From Varroa destructor (Eukaryota; Arthropoda; Arachnida; Mesostigmata; Varroidae), in assembly GCF_002443255.2 (NCBI RefSeq), contig NW_019211455.1, positions 42,926,336-42,990,335 on the forward strand: DNA of 64,000 nt, written 5' to 3'. Under the pieces are notes generated by a model. The model had not been told where the DNA came from and searched no databases. It was given only the letters and a program-made list of their open reading frames with translations. Positions 24,411 through 38,200 of the stretch are shown one piece after another. The first letter of the stretch is position 1. Each line of letters begins with the position of its first letter. The translations under genes and the position numbers were made by a program.

Positions 24411-27400
24411 TTCAGATCAATCATAGTTAGACAGACTAGATATTATCAAATTCCCAGCTATTCGATACAAACAGGAAAATTGTTCTGAACTTTCGCATTT
24501 CATCGAAGAAGCACTCGTTGAATGAAGAATGAAACGCAACAAGCACCTGTATAATAAACGTTAAAGAACAATGCCTGTCTTGGTTTCGTCAAATTCTGTG
24601 TTGGTTACAAAAACTCTGACTTCACATACGCTTCAAAGCAAGTGGGCAACGAATCGTTAAAGAGCTAACAAAACTATATGCTTTTTATACGCAATTATAT
24701 GCAATTTTAATACTATCCCTCCAATCACTGTTTGCGGTTGCATTCGAATTAAGCTTTTCTTACTATATTCAAAGCCTGTATGTGTAACACGTATTACCTC
24801 GAAAAATTTGATGCAAGGATTGCTGGCCTTTTCGGTAAAAGACTTGATCGTTTAAATTAGCATGCCAATAAGTGAACAATTTCGTACGAAAACCAAAATG
24901 GTTAAACTCGACTTAATTCTTCATCGACTTTTCGATCGGCCTAAATGCTATTTAACCAACAAGCCATAATAAAAAAATATTGCTCGCACCAACGCTATGT
25001 ATGGCAAATATGTCCTACGATAGGGCTAAGAGGTTTTAGTCCTTTCAGGAAAAACTACACGCTTGCAGTTACCTTAAATATTGCCAATTAAATTGGGTAC
25101 TTCAACCAAAATTTATATCATAAGACTTATTTGGCCGTGTGAATGATCTTGGCCGATTACAAGACCAACATGTTTCGTATTTGATGCGAACTTGAAACTC
25201 CTGTTTCAAGTGCGGAGCTATTTTTGTGACTTCGAAATGGATCGAATCAAATGCTAGCGTTAATAGTAGTCATAGTTATTCGTAATATACGGTCGCTCTA
25301 TTTAGCTACTGCTGCTTAATACCAATGAATCCGTTATAGACTCGTTAATTATTTAGTGTATCAAGTAGTAGCAAGCCATACCTTTGGAGCAATCTCATGG
25401 TGGGGCTAAAATCTATCCACAGTTTCAAAAAAGTCATTTGACAGTATTTTGAATCGCTTAAAAATGTGATACGTAGAGACATAGAAGCTAGTACAAGTAC
25501 CATAGGCACTCAAACTGACAAGCGAGCTTCTTCAAGCTATGAAGATACTCGTTCATCGTGTATATTATTTGATGAGGTCAGCAGTTACATTGTTGTTGCT
25601 ATTGATAGCGGAGCTGAATCTACTCTTCTCCAATCCTTGTCCGTTCTATTATATACCGAGAAGCATGACGAGTGACGATCATCACCAAAACATCCTAGAA
25701 AGTTGGGGAGAACAAAGCAAAATAGCTCATATTTCTACTGCTTTTCCATTTCAATTTATCCAACAATGAGAGATATATAAACACGCATCCTTTGTAAATA
25801 ATACAAAACACACGGTGAAAATTTACATCAACTAAAGCTGTTTCCAGCGATATGAGTTTATCGCAACACGTGAGCTATCCAAATCCAGCATAATGTGTGA
25901 TACAGCACCGCTCGATCCAACACCCGATCCAAGCTTTGCCCACGCCACTATTAAGATAAATACACTGTCCTCTTTACCTCTTACATGCCATCAGTCCGAC
26001 CATGATTTTTCACCCACTACCTTTTACAGCGGCGCTAGTGTCTCCCGCCGATTTCTGGCAGCTCGCACAAAAAGAAATTGCATGGGGTAGCAATATTCGA
26101 TTTCCTGTATTCGAAGTAATGAGGAACCCAAATGATTCGCTTCGTTTAATATTCATTATTCACACGAAACTAAAGCTTCAGTATCGGGCTAAATTTAGCG
26201 AATTGCTAGGACGATTAACAGTGTGACCCGTCTTAAACGACACATGTAAAAAAAACAACAGTTCTTCCTATTGTAGTGTACTGCGTTTGTCTATTTAACT
26301 GCACTATGCTTTACAAACCATCAGCGCTGTCTGTTGTTACTGTATTGATACTGTTTGACAACAGTATCGAAAGTGCCCGAGCTAAGGGGGTTAGCAACAG
26401 TTACGATCAGTTAAATTTAGTAACAGCTCACGAATAGATTGGTACAGGTCGTTTCTGCTACTGCTTCTGTGGATCGCGTGTGGCCCCCGGAGGGATCGAC
26501 ACTTTGTGATAGATCTAGTATAAAAAGGTACATAGTTTCTGTATTTTAACGAAACGAATTAGTTACGTATTGTTGGAACATTACGTTTATGTAATCATTT
26601 TGCGATGGGATAGTGATCTGAGGTGCCTCAGATTAAAGCAATAAACGCAAAAACATTTGTATTTATTTAGCGATTAAGTGCAGGACAACTCATAACAGAT
26701 TTTATATTGTGGTTATGCATGTAAACTTTTCTGTCGCTTTTATCAGCCATAGTCTATATAAGAGGTAGTCTCAGCTTTATTGTAACCAGCTTCTAGTGCT
26801 GGCCCAATGCTTCGAACATAACCCCTACATTAGTTCAAAAATCCAGAACATAACAAGAATCGAGTAAAGATTTATGTGCGGCAAACAGGCTGCAAATATT
26901 GATCTCTGCTGTCCAGTACCAAAAAAGTTTTTTATTCTGGCTACTGGTCGGTGCCACTGAACGAACTACCCTGATACTTGGTGTTTTAATAAGCGGTACT
27001 CAATCCACAACGCAAGGGTGAATCTGTCGGCAAAGGCATTTTTTATTCAAATACACACAAAGATCAACTCATTTTAACCGTTTGCGTTTGGTTTGTAGCA
27101 GTTGCCCTAGATGGGATAAATATAAAAAACAAAACAATGAATCCATTGGAGTAAAGAGACATGCGTAGTCTCTCCATTTTAACGCCACATGGTCTTCTTT
27201 TTACAAATTTAGATAAGTGTAGCTCAGTTGTCAGGTTTATTGATGAACTAGCGCAAGCGTAACATATTTCACCTGGGCAGTGGACTCGGCTATCTACGAA
27301 GTCCGTCTGTCGGAACTGAACTCGACATTCGGCCTACACGAAATAGCCTTTATCCCAGTAGCGTCCAGTCGTACATAGATTGTGTGGAAAAAAAAAAAGG

Positions 27401-30400
27401 AAAAACGTCAGCGCGTGTGTGACCTTCATTATCGGCATAAGCATACCAATCGTACGCGATTCCGACAACCACGACAGACACGGAGAAAATTTCCGATTTC
27501 GCTAGTTACTCGAGCAAGTATTCCTTAGCCAAGGGCGCACAGAAAGCACAATTGGTGTAAGCCTCGCCTGCAGATTATTTTACAGACGAGACTTTCATAG
27601 AATTCTTTTTATTGCCTCAAGTTGCAATAGATAGACTCTTGCCTTCGTGGGTTCGCACGGGTTTAGCCGTCTATCACTGTCTTAATACAGGTTGGCAAAT
27701 ATAAGACCAAATATGAGCTTTTATAATTAAACTATTTCGTCCCCACGTTTTTACGCGTTTCAGCGTCGCTAGCGAATCGTTGAACCGCTGATTCAGCAAT
27801 AACAAAGATATTCATCTCCGTTAGCAGTCAAAAACAAACAATTTAAGAGGAAAGAGGGCAATACGTTTCGCGAGCGTAAGGCGGCAGGCTGTTGCCACAA
27901 TTGCGAAAAATGAATCTGTTTCAAAGGTGGCTTGTGACGGTACCCAAAATACGAAATATTACCATTAGTACTCCCGTAATAGCGCAATGAAATCTTCTGT
28001 GAAAGAAAACAGCGTGTTCCGCGTCGTATCGACGCATCGCGTGGTACAAATAAACTAAAAGGTAATTTTTATGTGAGAATACCTTTGTCGTGGACCAGTA
28101 TCGATCTTCAGATGGTTAACAAGAAATTTCTGAAGTAATATTCATTTGCTCTCTCTTTGAGTTGCAAGAATTAGAGAAATCGAATTACACCGCAAATCGA
28201 AATTAGACAACAACCATCAAAAGTGCCAAAGCAACTAGTCATCATGAGGTGTTCAGAGTCGAATGCTAGCATATTCATAAGCAACGATGATCTCCAAGGA
28301 TCGTTGATGACAAACTGCCACGGTATTCTTATAAGAAACAAACACAATGAACATGTCAGAATCAGCAAGCGTTTCCGGAGCATCCCGTTGGATCTAATAG
28401 CACCGAAATTGTACGGTGAACATTTATCATATCCCGCAGTGAACCATAGCAAAGAACCTACAAAAACTATAATTATAGTCTTGGCCGTTTTCTTATTATT
28501 ATTATAGGCCTTGCCTGCCACTATTGCTGGATTCCTAGCTACCGCACTGCGTACTTCAATAATTCTAACTGAACCAATCTTCAACGAGAATAGCTATCGG
28601 ATAATGTTGCGGTAGCTTCCATTTGTGTCACACCCTGGAACACAAAACAATCATTCAAGCGCAGCACTGAGTAGTAGTTTGCTGTCGCTGATGTAAAATC
28701 ACCTATAAGAGACGGTAGCTGTAGCCTTGAAACGCAAACACTCATCCGAAAGACTGCCTTCGCGGGCAAGAGCTGACTACCCAATATTCTAGGGGTCTCT
28801 GGATACTGATTTACATGTTTATACTCTGATCAGTCGATGAAAATAACACACAGCTGTAGCCAGTTGCAAGAGAATTACGCGGACAATCCAGAAAACTACC
28901 AATAGACTGCCAACGAAAAACAACGAATGCAGAAAACGGATGACTTCGAGAGGCTCGCGCAAGATGGCCGATTTCTTATTATTGTCATCTATTAATTTGA
29001 AAATTGCTCCTCGGAATAATTTCCTTGTGGCACAGGACTTGATCAGAGTGGCGGACTTATTAAATGCACAATACATTAATCGTGTTGGGTTTGTGCTATT
29101 TATGAAGAAAGATGATGGGACTAAACGATATTTATAGCTCGTTTTTCTTTTAAGGGCGTGTCCAATAAAACCGCAAGCTCTCCTAAAGCCTTCCAAGCTG
29201 GCTAGATCTTCATTGGTGACCTCTTGCCTGACAAGTAAATATCAGCAACAAGGAGAAGGAGACACCAAACATATATACAACGACTTGAATCATAAGAGCG
29301 ATCGAATTTTAGAGGCCCCATAATACAAAGGTCATTCTTGATCTCATTTTGCTATCCATTAATCATTTGGTGTGCACACAATTAGCCACATACAAGGTCA
29401 ATTCAGTTAGTAGATATCAATTTAGAGTTATGTGCATGAGTCCATTTTTTTTAATTGCGATGTACAATTATTTTGACTCACACTATTCATCAATCTAATA
29501 TTATTACGGGTCGGTGATACTTGTGTTTGACAGGCGCGGTTCTATGAAAATACGCGACCTGCGTTCTGCCTGGGCAGTTAGACCATACGCAACTTTCTGT
29601 CCTGCTACATGCCTTAGCACGCTCAACTAAATTTGATCGTTCGGATCGTGACCGTGATTGTTGATGAGACGTATCTATTTGGTTCTCGTTCACTTACTGT
29701 AAGCACTTTTGAGTGATGATGAAGTGACAGAACTTGGCAAGTGACTTAATCGTCACTAATCAATTGGATTTGTGTTCTGAATGATATCCGCACGACCAAT
29801 CTATAGTAGTTTTACTTCTGGTATATTAGGTGTTAGTTCAAATGGCTGGCTCTCGCCCACAAAACTACGTGTCTTTATATCTGGCTTCTATAGTAAAAGT
29901 TTTGATTGGCAAGTACTAGTATTTTCTACACGAAACGCTGCTTCTTTCTGTATGGACATAGCTTTCAGAAAGCACGAACTCTCAGATGCCCGCATTGCTC
30001 ATCTACACGAATGAGCAGTCCATTAAGGAAAAATCGAGTGTTTGACTGGTTGACAATTGCTTCTATTCGAGCTTGATGCCTGCCGCTGCTATGGGGACTG
30101 ACTGCTTTCATGCTCCACTGACGACTTTCACGAGCCTGAGACACTTCGAGCTGTGAGTTGGCCTTAAGTTAAACTTCCGTCCCTCTGCGGTACCCCTGTT
30201 CAGATTTGACTACTTCCCATGAAAGATTTCCTATTGGGGAAGGAGCTGTTTCTGTGGCTCTTGAAGTATGGCTGTGTCCAAAAAAGACTGTTACAACTGC
30301 GATTTAATACGAGTACGGAAGTGTAAGGACTACATAATAAATTTATTTTGTGCAAATCTATTTACAATGAGGGACATAATGTGTTTATTACAAGCGATGA

Positions 30401-31126
30401 ACTTCGCATAAACATGTATATTGAGAATTCCCTCCAGTTCGATAGTCTACTCTTTAGCGTTTGTTCATACTATCACCTTTGCACAATTGCCTCATTCTGT
30501 GCACTTTCCATAACCTTCACCGGCTGTTTCCATGTAAAAGCTGTTCAACAGAAAATCATTGACTTACCTAAGGCGCGCATTTTTAAATGTTAGATTTCTG
30601 TAGGCCGCGCAATAAGCGCAAGAGAGCAAGTCATGACGAACGGCAGCCTTCGATCTTGTACCAAACCGTTAACTTTATCTCAACACTTAGTTGACCTTCG
30701 TTAATATATTGTATCGATTGTATTTTTGGTTAGCGATAGTTTAACTGTATTAAAAGAAAATACACTTTTGTCCAATGCATGAAATAAAATCCTGGAATAG
30801 GCAAGAATGAGATGTAAAGAGGCAAAATGCTCTCCAGTGGCGAGCACCACATCCATATTGTGGCGCGCAGGAGAACCACTCATTCCAAGGGAACAGGTGC
30901 ATAGGCGCCGTCTCTGTGTCGCATCTCCCCTATCCGAGCCACTGAAGAAAGAATGTAATCCATTTGTGTTGACATAAGCAAGCTAAAGCAAGCTTCGGTA
31001 TAAAGCCGACGACTCGCAGTCGTCACACAGGTGGCAGTATTTTTATTTTTAAGTGTCAGATCTAGTTACACATACAATAGTTCCGAGACTCTATTGCTTC
31101 TACCCTACTGTGGTACCCCCCTCCTT

Positions 31127-31139
31127 CCCCCCCCCCCCC
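31127..31139. repeat. Poly-C run (13 C)
   Basis: Thirteen consecutive C on the plus strand sit in a locally C-rich patch. Such runs can form i-motif or G-quadruplex structures. Nothing nearby indicates a function. Confidence 0.9.
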
Positions 31140-31286
31140 AACATCTACAGTTTCTATGACCACATCCTTTTGCCTAATTCTCACCGTTAGAGATGCAGAC
31201 GAACTCGTTGTGCAGAGACCAAACAGCGAACAGCCGAACTCGGTTTGTAGCGCGATGAATAGAAGGGTTAGCTGAAATATCGTCGG

Positions 31287-31311
31287 CAACAACAACAACA
31301 ACAACAACAAC
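31287..31311. repeat. AAC trinucleotide microsatellite
   Basis: About eight copies of CAA/AAC, reading GTT on the other strand. It creates poly-Val or poly-Asn-like open frames that should not be taken as coding. Confidence 0.9.
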
Positions 31312-34300
31312 GCAACCATAATACCAGGCGTAAGCACCGGTTATGTTGCCTAGGATATTTTTCACCTAATCCTACTAATTAACACCCATACACAGCCCGC
31401 ATTCACAGTAAAATCGAATTACTAAAAACAAAAAAGCGTTCATCAAAAAAGTCTTGTAGCAGACGTGTTCCATTAAAAACTTCCCTCTCAAAACAAAAGC
31501 TCCATCAGCAAAATTGTATAAATGCAGGTACCTCATTAAGAAATTACCAGTCGAATTTCGCGTGCAGCGTTACCATTAAAAACCCCACGGTTGAAAAAAA
31601 GAGACCCAGTCATTTTCATGCCGGTATGTTAGCATGGCAATGATACCTACAACAATACCATAAAGTTAAACGCACATAAGAAGACGTCTATCTTTTTTAC
31701 AAAAAATAAAGACCAACATCTATGATATGATAAATGTATAGAGAAGCCTAACGCTGGCTGATAAAAATAAGGAGATCATACAGTATCTACCCTTCTCACA
31801 AAAATGTTAAAGGCAAGACACGCACTGAGATATATCGATATCTCGCTCCCGCTAGCTAGACAATGACTCTTTTAACTAGATCAACATTAGATTTGAATTT
31901 CATTGCTCCGACCCACACGACCCAAAATCTGAAATCATGAAAACTGTTTTATCCTGCGTCGAGCAACAAGGCAAGCTACTCGTTTACATAGTGGACAAAA
32001 GATGCATCCGTTACCTGTACGGAAAATGATTTTTGCCATGCTAAAGGATGTCAACAAGAGGACTGCTAAAATCAGATCATCCAACAACTAATCAAATTCA
32101 CCCTTACTACGCTAAGAGGAGCAGATTAATACATTTTCGATATTCCAGCAGCGCAGAAACATAGTAGTACGATACTACCACTACTGTTTATCGAATAGTG
32201 GTGCATGTAATCCAAGAATATAGTCGGAAGAACAATTAACTAACAATTTGGGAATCCTCACTCACTCACCCTTACCTTTGATATGTAATAGTTTAGGATC
32301 AAGTGTTCGAACTCAAATGGATATACAAATAAAAAAAGTTCTTCACGCTAAACTAAAGAAAGACGTTACAAAACCTTGAGCAATTTGAATGCGCCGGTAC
32401 GGTTTTCCATCAATAGCTTTACTGTCACGGAATTTCCTTTATCGCGCCGATGTTTCTACCTCAGGCTTGATTTTATTGTCTTCGTCGCGAGAAATGTTTC
32501 GAAAACACAAATATACATTTTCCGGTTATTGTCAGTTCCCAAGACGGCTGCGGCTGTGACCATACGACGCACACGGTAGGTGCGATTGACTGAGGTCAAT
32601 GGATAGAGACTTAACATGCCATAGAGGAGACAACAAAAATTACAAACTTCTTTGCCAAAGTAAGTGCATGCATTGAGGAACTTTACGTCATTCTCAACAA
32701 GCCCGAAAATCAACTCAAAAGCGAATACGTTCACGTAAAACATCTATGATCGAGAATAGAGTGTGCCAGATACATATTCGCTTATTGCTGGCCTCCCGGC
32801 CTCCTGACTCATTACGAACCAACCAATATTATGTTAACTACAAATATCGTTACTCAATCATTTCAAGTTTCGGTATTACGATAATTGCACTTCATCAAAA
32901 CTCGATTTCTTAAATGGTCAACTATGTGTGGATACATCATTATATAGCAATGGGAACAGAGCTTTTTTGCGCAAACGATGTCACAGCATGATCAGGTGGA
33001 CCTGACCGATGATTCGAGTCACTGCGCGCGTCTCCATTGTCACAAATGCTCAATGTTTACCATTCTCTAGGCGATTTCAATTCTACTACGATCACAGAAT
33101 TAGGGGTATTGTCGTCTGCAACGCGTTCACCCATCGCTCTGAACATCGTTCGGTGCACCGTATCCACTCCGCTAACTGACGCTGGCCGGTGGTCGGTTAC
33201 ACGGCGTAATACAGATGGACGAACATAAAGCCGAATATGTCCGGTCGTATTCTTCTCTAACTCGAAAGGTGAGCCCTGGATAGTAGCGGTAACGGATGAA
33301 CAAACAATACTAGAATGGCATTATGCATTAACAATAAGAATAAAGTTCAGAAAATGCTACGAGAATGAAGCAACGATTTCTAACAACTTTGAAGAATAGT
33401 CGTTTTCCTGCACGGTGACTTGGAGTGCTTAGCCTCTCGTTGGGGAAACATTAGGGCGACGCTCGACGACAGGCGTCCTTAAACAGAGAATCTCGAAAAG
33501 TCACAAATGGAACAGTCTTCACGAAGTAAACCCGTTTTTTTACCGCATTTATCCCCCTTTGCAAATATAAAAAGACAACAACTTTTTCAAGCGAACAAGA
33601 GACATTTATATATATGTATAGGGCGCAGCAAGAATATCTGTAATTCTAGTTCAAGCTGTCAAAAGACCGTCGCTCCACCTTTTATCGGGTGTCACATTCT
33701 GCTAAAGAACCTTTGAGTTTTACGCGACAGCGGTTTATAAAGATGGTCAGTGGTTTAGGCGGTTGTTTAAAGGTAACACATCAGCCTCTCAGTCTAAAAA
33801 ACATAACTGATGAATTAAATGGCGCTTTGTATAAAAATTGCAAAATTGCAGCAGTATGACGCGTAGTCGTTGACACCTATTTGTCCGAAAAGATCTAAAC
33901 GTCTGTCTCCTAGATTAAGAACATAAATGGGACACAGCGATAAACTTGAGCTTCTCTCGTTAGAACTAATATTCACTAGAAGTGATTTGCTGAAATCGAT
34001 AACATGCCATGACCACTTTTTTTTTCATCTGACAATATATAGGGAATAAAATAAATCATGGTGTCCAATAGCATCTTTCTAACAAATGCTATGCTATCAA
34101 GACATACAGGACGTTCCGTATCGAACTGCAACACAGGCAAGAATTGATATTATATCGATAGCATCAGCTTATTGTCTGCTCACCTAAAATAAACACAGGA
34201 CCAACCGCTGGCCACACATCACGACTGGGCCTATCTAAACTACACGAACACCTACAAAAACTAGTTTAAACTTTCTCAAAGCTTTACCATCTGGTTATAA

Positions 34301-35224
34301 ATACAATAAGACCATTATAGTTTGACAAATACGTTCCGGATTCTACCCGAATATTAAATGATAACTACTTATCGTTGTTTTTGATTTTGCTGCAGCGTTC
34401 AATGTAATTTGAAAATATAAAAAGTGCTCGCCTTTGCCCAGGGCAAAAGGAGTTCGACATATGAATTTGAAATATACCACCCACTAGAACTTCAACGACG
34501 CGTTTTATGGGCGCATAAACACGATTATACATTTCAATAAATTTTACGAAAAAGAAAATTATCGTTTCGTCTTGCTGTAATGGCTACGTCTTTATGCATA
34601 GGTAGCTTCCACTCCATTCCTTTGACAGCTTTATTCTATATATATATGTTAGACAATCTTTTGACTCCCACCTCTGTAACCAGATTTCCGCCTCATTCTG
34701 AATAATAGATGGAAGCTAAATTTCTATGGTATGATCGTTCACTCTAAGAGGACCGTGACCGGAAGCACAAGAATTTGATTCGATGCAATTGCTTTTTCTT
34801 TGTATAAAACCAGCCATTCTCTACTATCAGTCAAATTAGAAATGGTAGCAGGGGCATCGAGCCGCATGGTCTCTTATCACAATTCCGCGTTTGAAGCAGC
34901 TACATGTATCGTAGGGCTTGTGAAAATCTAGTTCCCCGCAGGAGTGAGCAAGCGATGGGACGATGTAATAACTTGAGCGGCCATCACTGCCTTCCTGCAT
35001 CTTTCGGTAACGTCCGCGGTGGAGCATCTGCCGTTCGTGAGTAAGAGTAAACTATATCATCGTCCAGAAGCCGACAGTTTCCATAAAAAGAGCTTTTAAA
35101 TAAACCCTATTGTCGTAGTGTGTTTCGCTACTTATCTTTTTTACGCAATCGTTGTTATACGCTAAAGGCGTTTTCACCAATATGTCAAATGCTTTCACAC
35201 CGGGTATTTTGTTTTCAAAAATCG

Positions 35225-35247
35225 AAAAAAAAAAAAAAAAAAAAAAA
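35225..35247 (+). repeat. Long poly-A tract
   Basis: About 23 A followed by G and a further run of A. A tract this long can be the tail of a retroposed sequence on the plus strand. I could not recognise a body or target-site duplication around it. Confidence 0.85.
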
Positions 35248-38200
35248 GAAAAAAAAATCGAAAAGACCAGAGCAGACGGAACACGCCTACTTCGTACATA
35301 ACTAATTGTTTTCATTATAACGAGCCCCAACGAGTATTCTTCATGTATAATATGTCCATTTCATGATTCTCTCTAACAGCTTTTTATCCTTTGATCCCTA
35401 TTCTAGCAAGATAGATCTTTTCACCAATTATACTATATCCGCCGTGACATTGACTACAGTGATTAACGTAAGCCAGGCAGGCAGCTTGATACAGGTAATG
35501 CTTAGTTGTCCATCGCTCAACGGCAGCTACAACACCAATAAGAATCACCGTTAGAATATGAACAAAGATTTTATTCGTAGAATGACTCGAAGATTCTTGT
35601 GGCCGTTTGTTCCCCATATTAGCTCTAAATGCATCACATAAGCAAAATCAGCAACGGCATCTACCGTTATGTCTGTTTATCCAAACAGCATCACCTACTT
35701 ATCAGATATTCTACTGGCAACTATCTCTGGCCTTCGGGCTCTGGATCTCACTCCATTTGACTGTTGTAGTTTGCTTGATTTGAGAAACCGCTCCACAGGC
35801 GGAGATTCCGGTTCTTCTTCGAACGAAGGCACGTGAAACGGCGTCAGCCAACGTTGGCTTCACGTCATAAAACTACTGCTATGTGGTGCTGGTGCCGCTT
35901 ACCATCTATCGGGTCTATACGAACAAAGCTCGCCATGCGACAAAACGCTATTTCGAAACATATTGCTGTGTTAAAATACTATCGTCTAACAATGCAAAAG
36001 TTCGGGGTTTGACGGAGCGAGACTCGGTGCCCTGGGAATTGACGCCTACCGCTAATTGGCCTAATGACGGCCATGTAGGAGGACTTGTTATAACAGAGCC
36101 ATACCCTCAGGTGGTCTGGCGTTACACTTTTTCAGCCGACCGGTGGCTTGCAAGCCTTAGCCACAAGTGTAGAAATAAGCTCAACCCAGTATGTGCTGTC
36201 CAACCCAATTAAACAAATAGTATTTGTATTATGTCCTGGGATGTATTTAAGTGCATGTCTATGAGCGAAAGACGAAAATAATGTCAGAAATGTGATGAAA
36301 CGCGACCCTCAGAGGCAAACAACTGACGGTTGCAGCTCGTGCGACTTCGGGCGACGTGCACAGACAAATGATCGTGGTGACAACTGTAGTGATGACAGTT
36401 GGTAGCAAGTGACCAGTAGAGATATAAGCTGGTTTTATATTTGAACCAACGCAAGTGATCGGGCTTAGGTCCGGCATTGATGGCAAGGACTTTTGAAGGG
36501 CAGGGGTGCGTAGAAATGGAGATGTGTTCTTATACGAATCATTTATAATTTGAATGGCATTCTATAGATAAATTAATCGCCACAAACATTGCTATTTCGT
36601 AGGTACGAGAAGAACTAACTAAAAACAAAAACAAACATCACGTACAACGATTATGTTAAAACAAACAATAGAAGAATGTTATAATGTTGCCTGAAGCTGT
36701 CAGAATCAACCGTTCGCCTCAGTTGCTCCACGGGTCATAGCGTAGGCCAAACGACCACAATATAATATTGTCACTAATGACAATGTGACATTTCTAGCCG
36801 TAGCTGACTCCCATACTAGGACAACAGAACAGAACGACTTGCTATATCACTCGAGTAAGAGGGTAAAAATAACCGAAGGCTTCATTGAGTCAACTTCGCG
36901 ATGTAAACATTGTTTTTTGCCGTAGGCAAGCAACAGAATCCGGACAGCTAACAAGAAGTGTAGGGCATCGGGGAAAAACTTGTAGCCATTTTCTTTTAAT
37001 ATGAACAATAGTATAATAGTAGCATTTAAGGATACGAAACGTAAACACTTTGCTGTCGAGAAACACCTTCCAGTTGACAGCATTTGGTAACACAACGAAG
37101 ATATTTAAGATAATTGCCAAAAGCCGTAGCTGCTTGAATGTTTCAACTTCAACATATATATTGATAGAACGATGGCAACCGATGGGATGTGGTAAAGTAA
37201 GCCATCTAAGTTAGTTTTCCTCCATGATTTCTATCGCTCTTTCTAACTTAGTTAACTCTCGTCCTGTACCCAAAGATCGTCCTGTATGTTAGGAGTTAGG
37301 TTACGCAAGCATAAAAATTGGTATCGGCACCTAGTCCAATTTGGGTTGGTAAAGAAGGAGCAACCTAGAAGGGGGCGTTCGTACCCGATTGGCACGCACC
37401 ATACAGAAAAAGCGTAAAACTTTCCCATCTCCATGGAAAGCTAATCGCCAACTCCAGTTACTGATAGACGGAAACGGAAGCGTTGATGGGGGCAAAAGAA
37501 GGATCAACTAAATTCTATGCAATTAATCAACTCGGCTATGAAATAAAACACAAAGTGGTCTCCATACAGCCAACGTAGTTAGTTTGGTTTCAGGTAATTA
37601 ACTCATAGAAGCAGTGTGTAAAACCGATCGTCGATTCGAACGCAAGATTACGCTGTAAAACAGACAAGACAATTTTTTTTTTGTATTTTCCCTCTGCCAG
37701 ATAATTACAGTAATTATATCCGATTAAAACGTGCTCCCACTATAAAATTATGAAGTATATTCTTACCAAACTTCAACATTATCAGGGCAGAGAATGCCTC
37801 CCTTATTGCGCCTTTTAACACGTCGGCTTCAATTTTTGCTCAGTGTTTTTGTGTGGTTATCAAACACACTTCAGGGCCACTTACAATTTTCTATCATTTT
37901 GCGAATTTTATTCATATATTTATTCTGGTAGCAAACAAGAAGCCGGCAGAAAAACGCTTCGCTTCGACCGTATAACTCGCGGCAAGTCTCTGTCGACAGA
38001 ATAAGGAATGATCTTGGCAGAAGTGTCCTTGTCGACTATCAGTTAACTGTTTATAATCTACGCAGCATAACGCACTGCAGTTACGGCCACTACGATAGCA
38101 GACGCTACGTAGCAATAGTTTGAAAGAAGGAACTGGGCAGGTACAATTTTCTGTCGTTGGACATACCATACGCCAGGTGCTTGTGATCCGTGTCGCCTGT

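Noticed and set aside
31062..31365. Minus-strand frames with poly-Leu or poly-Val runs that look like membrane segments.
   Set aside because: The runs are translations of the AAC/GTT microsatellite at 31287-31311 and of the neighbouring C-rich repeat.
35883..36212. A 109-codon plus-strand open frame.
   Set aside because: The composition shows no domain, signal or membrane pattern. I could not extend it by consistent splicing, and nothing nearby supports a gene.
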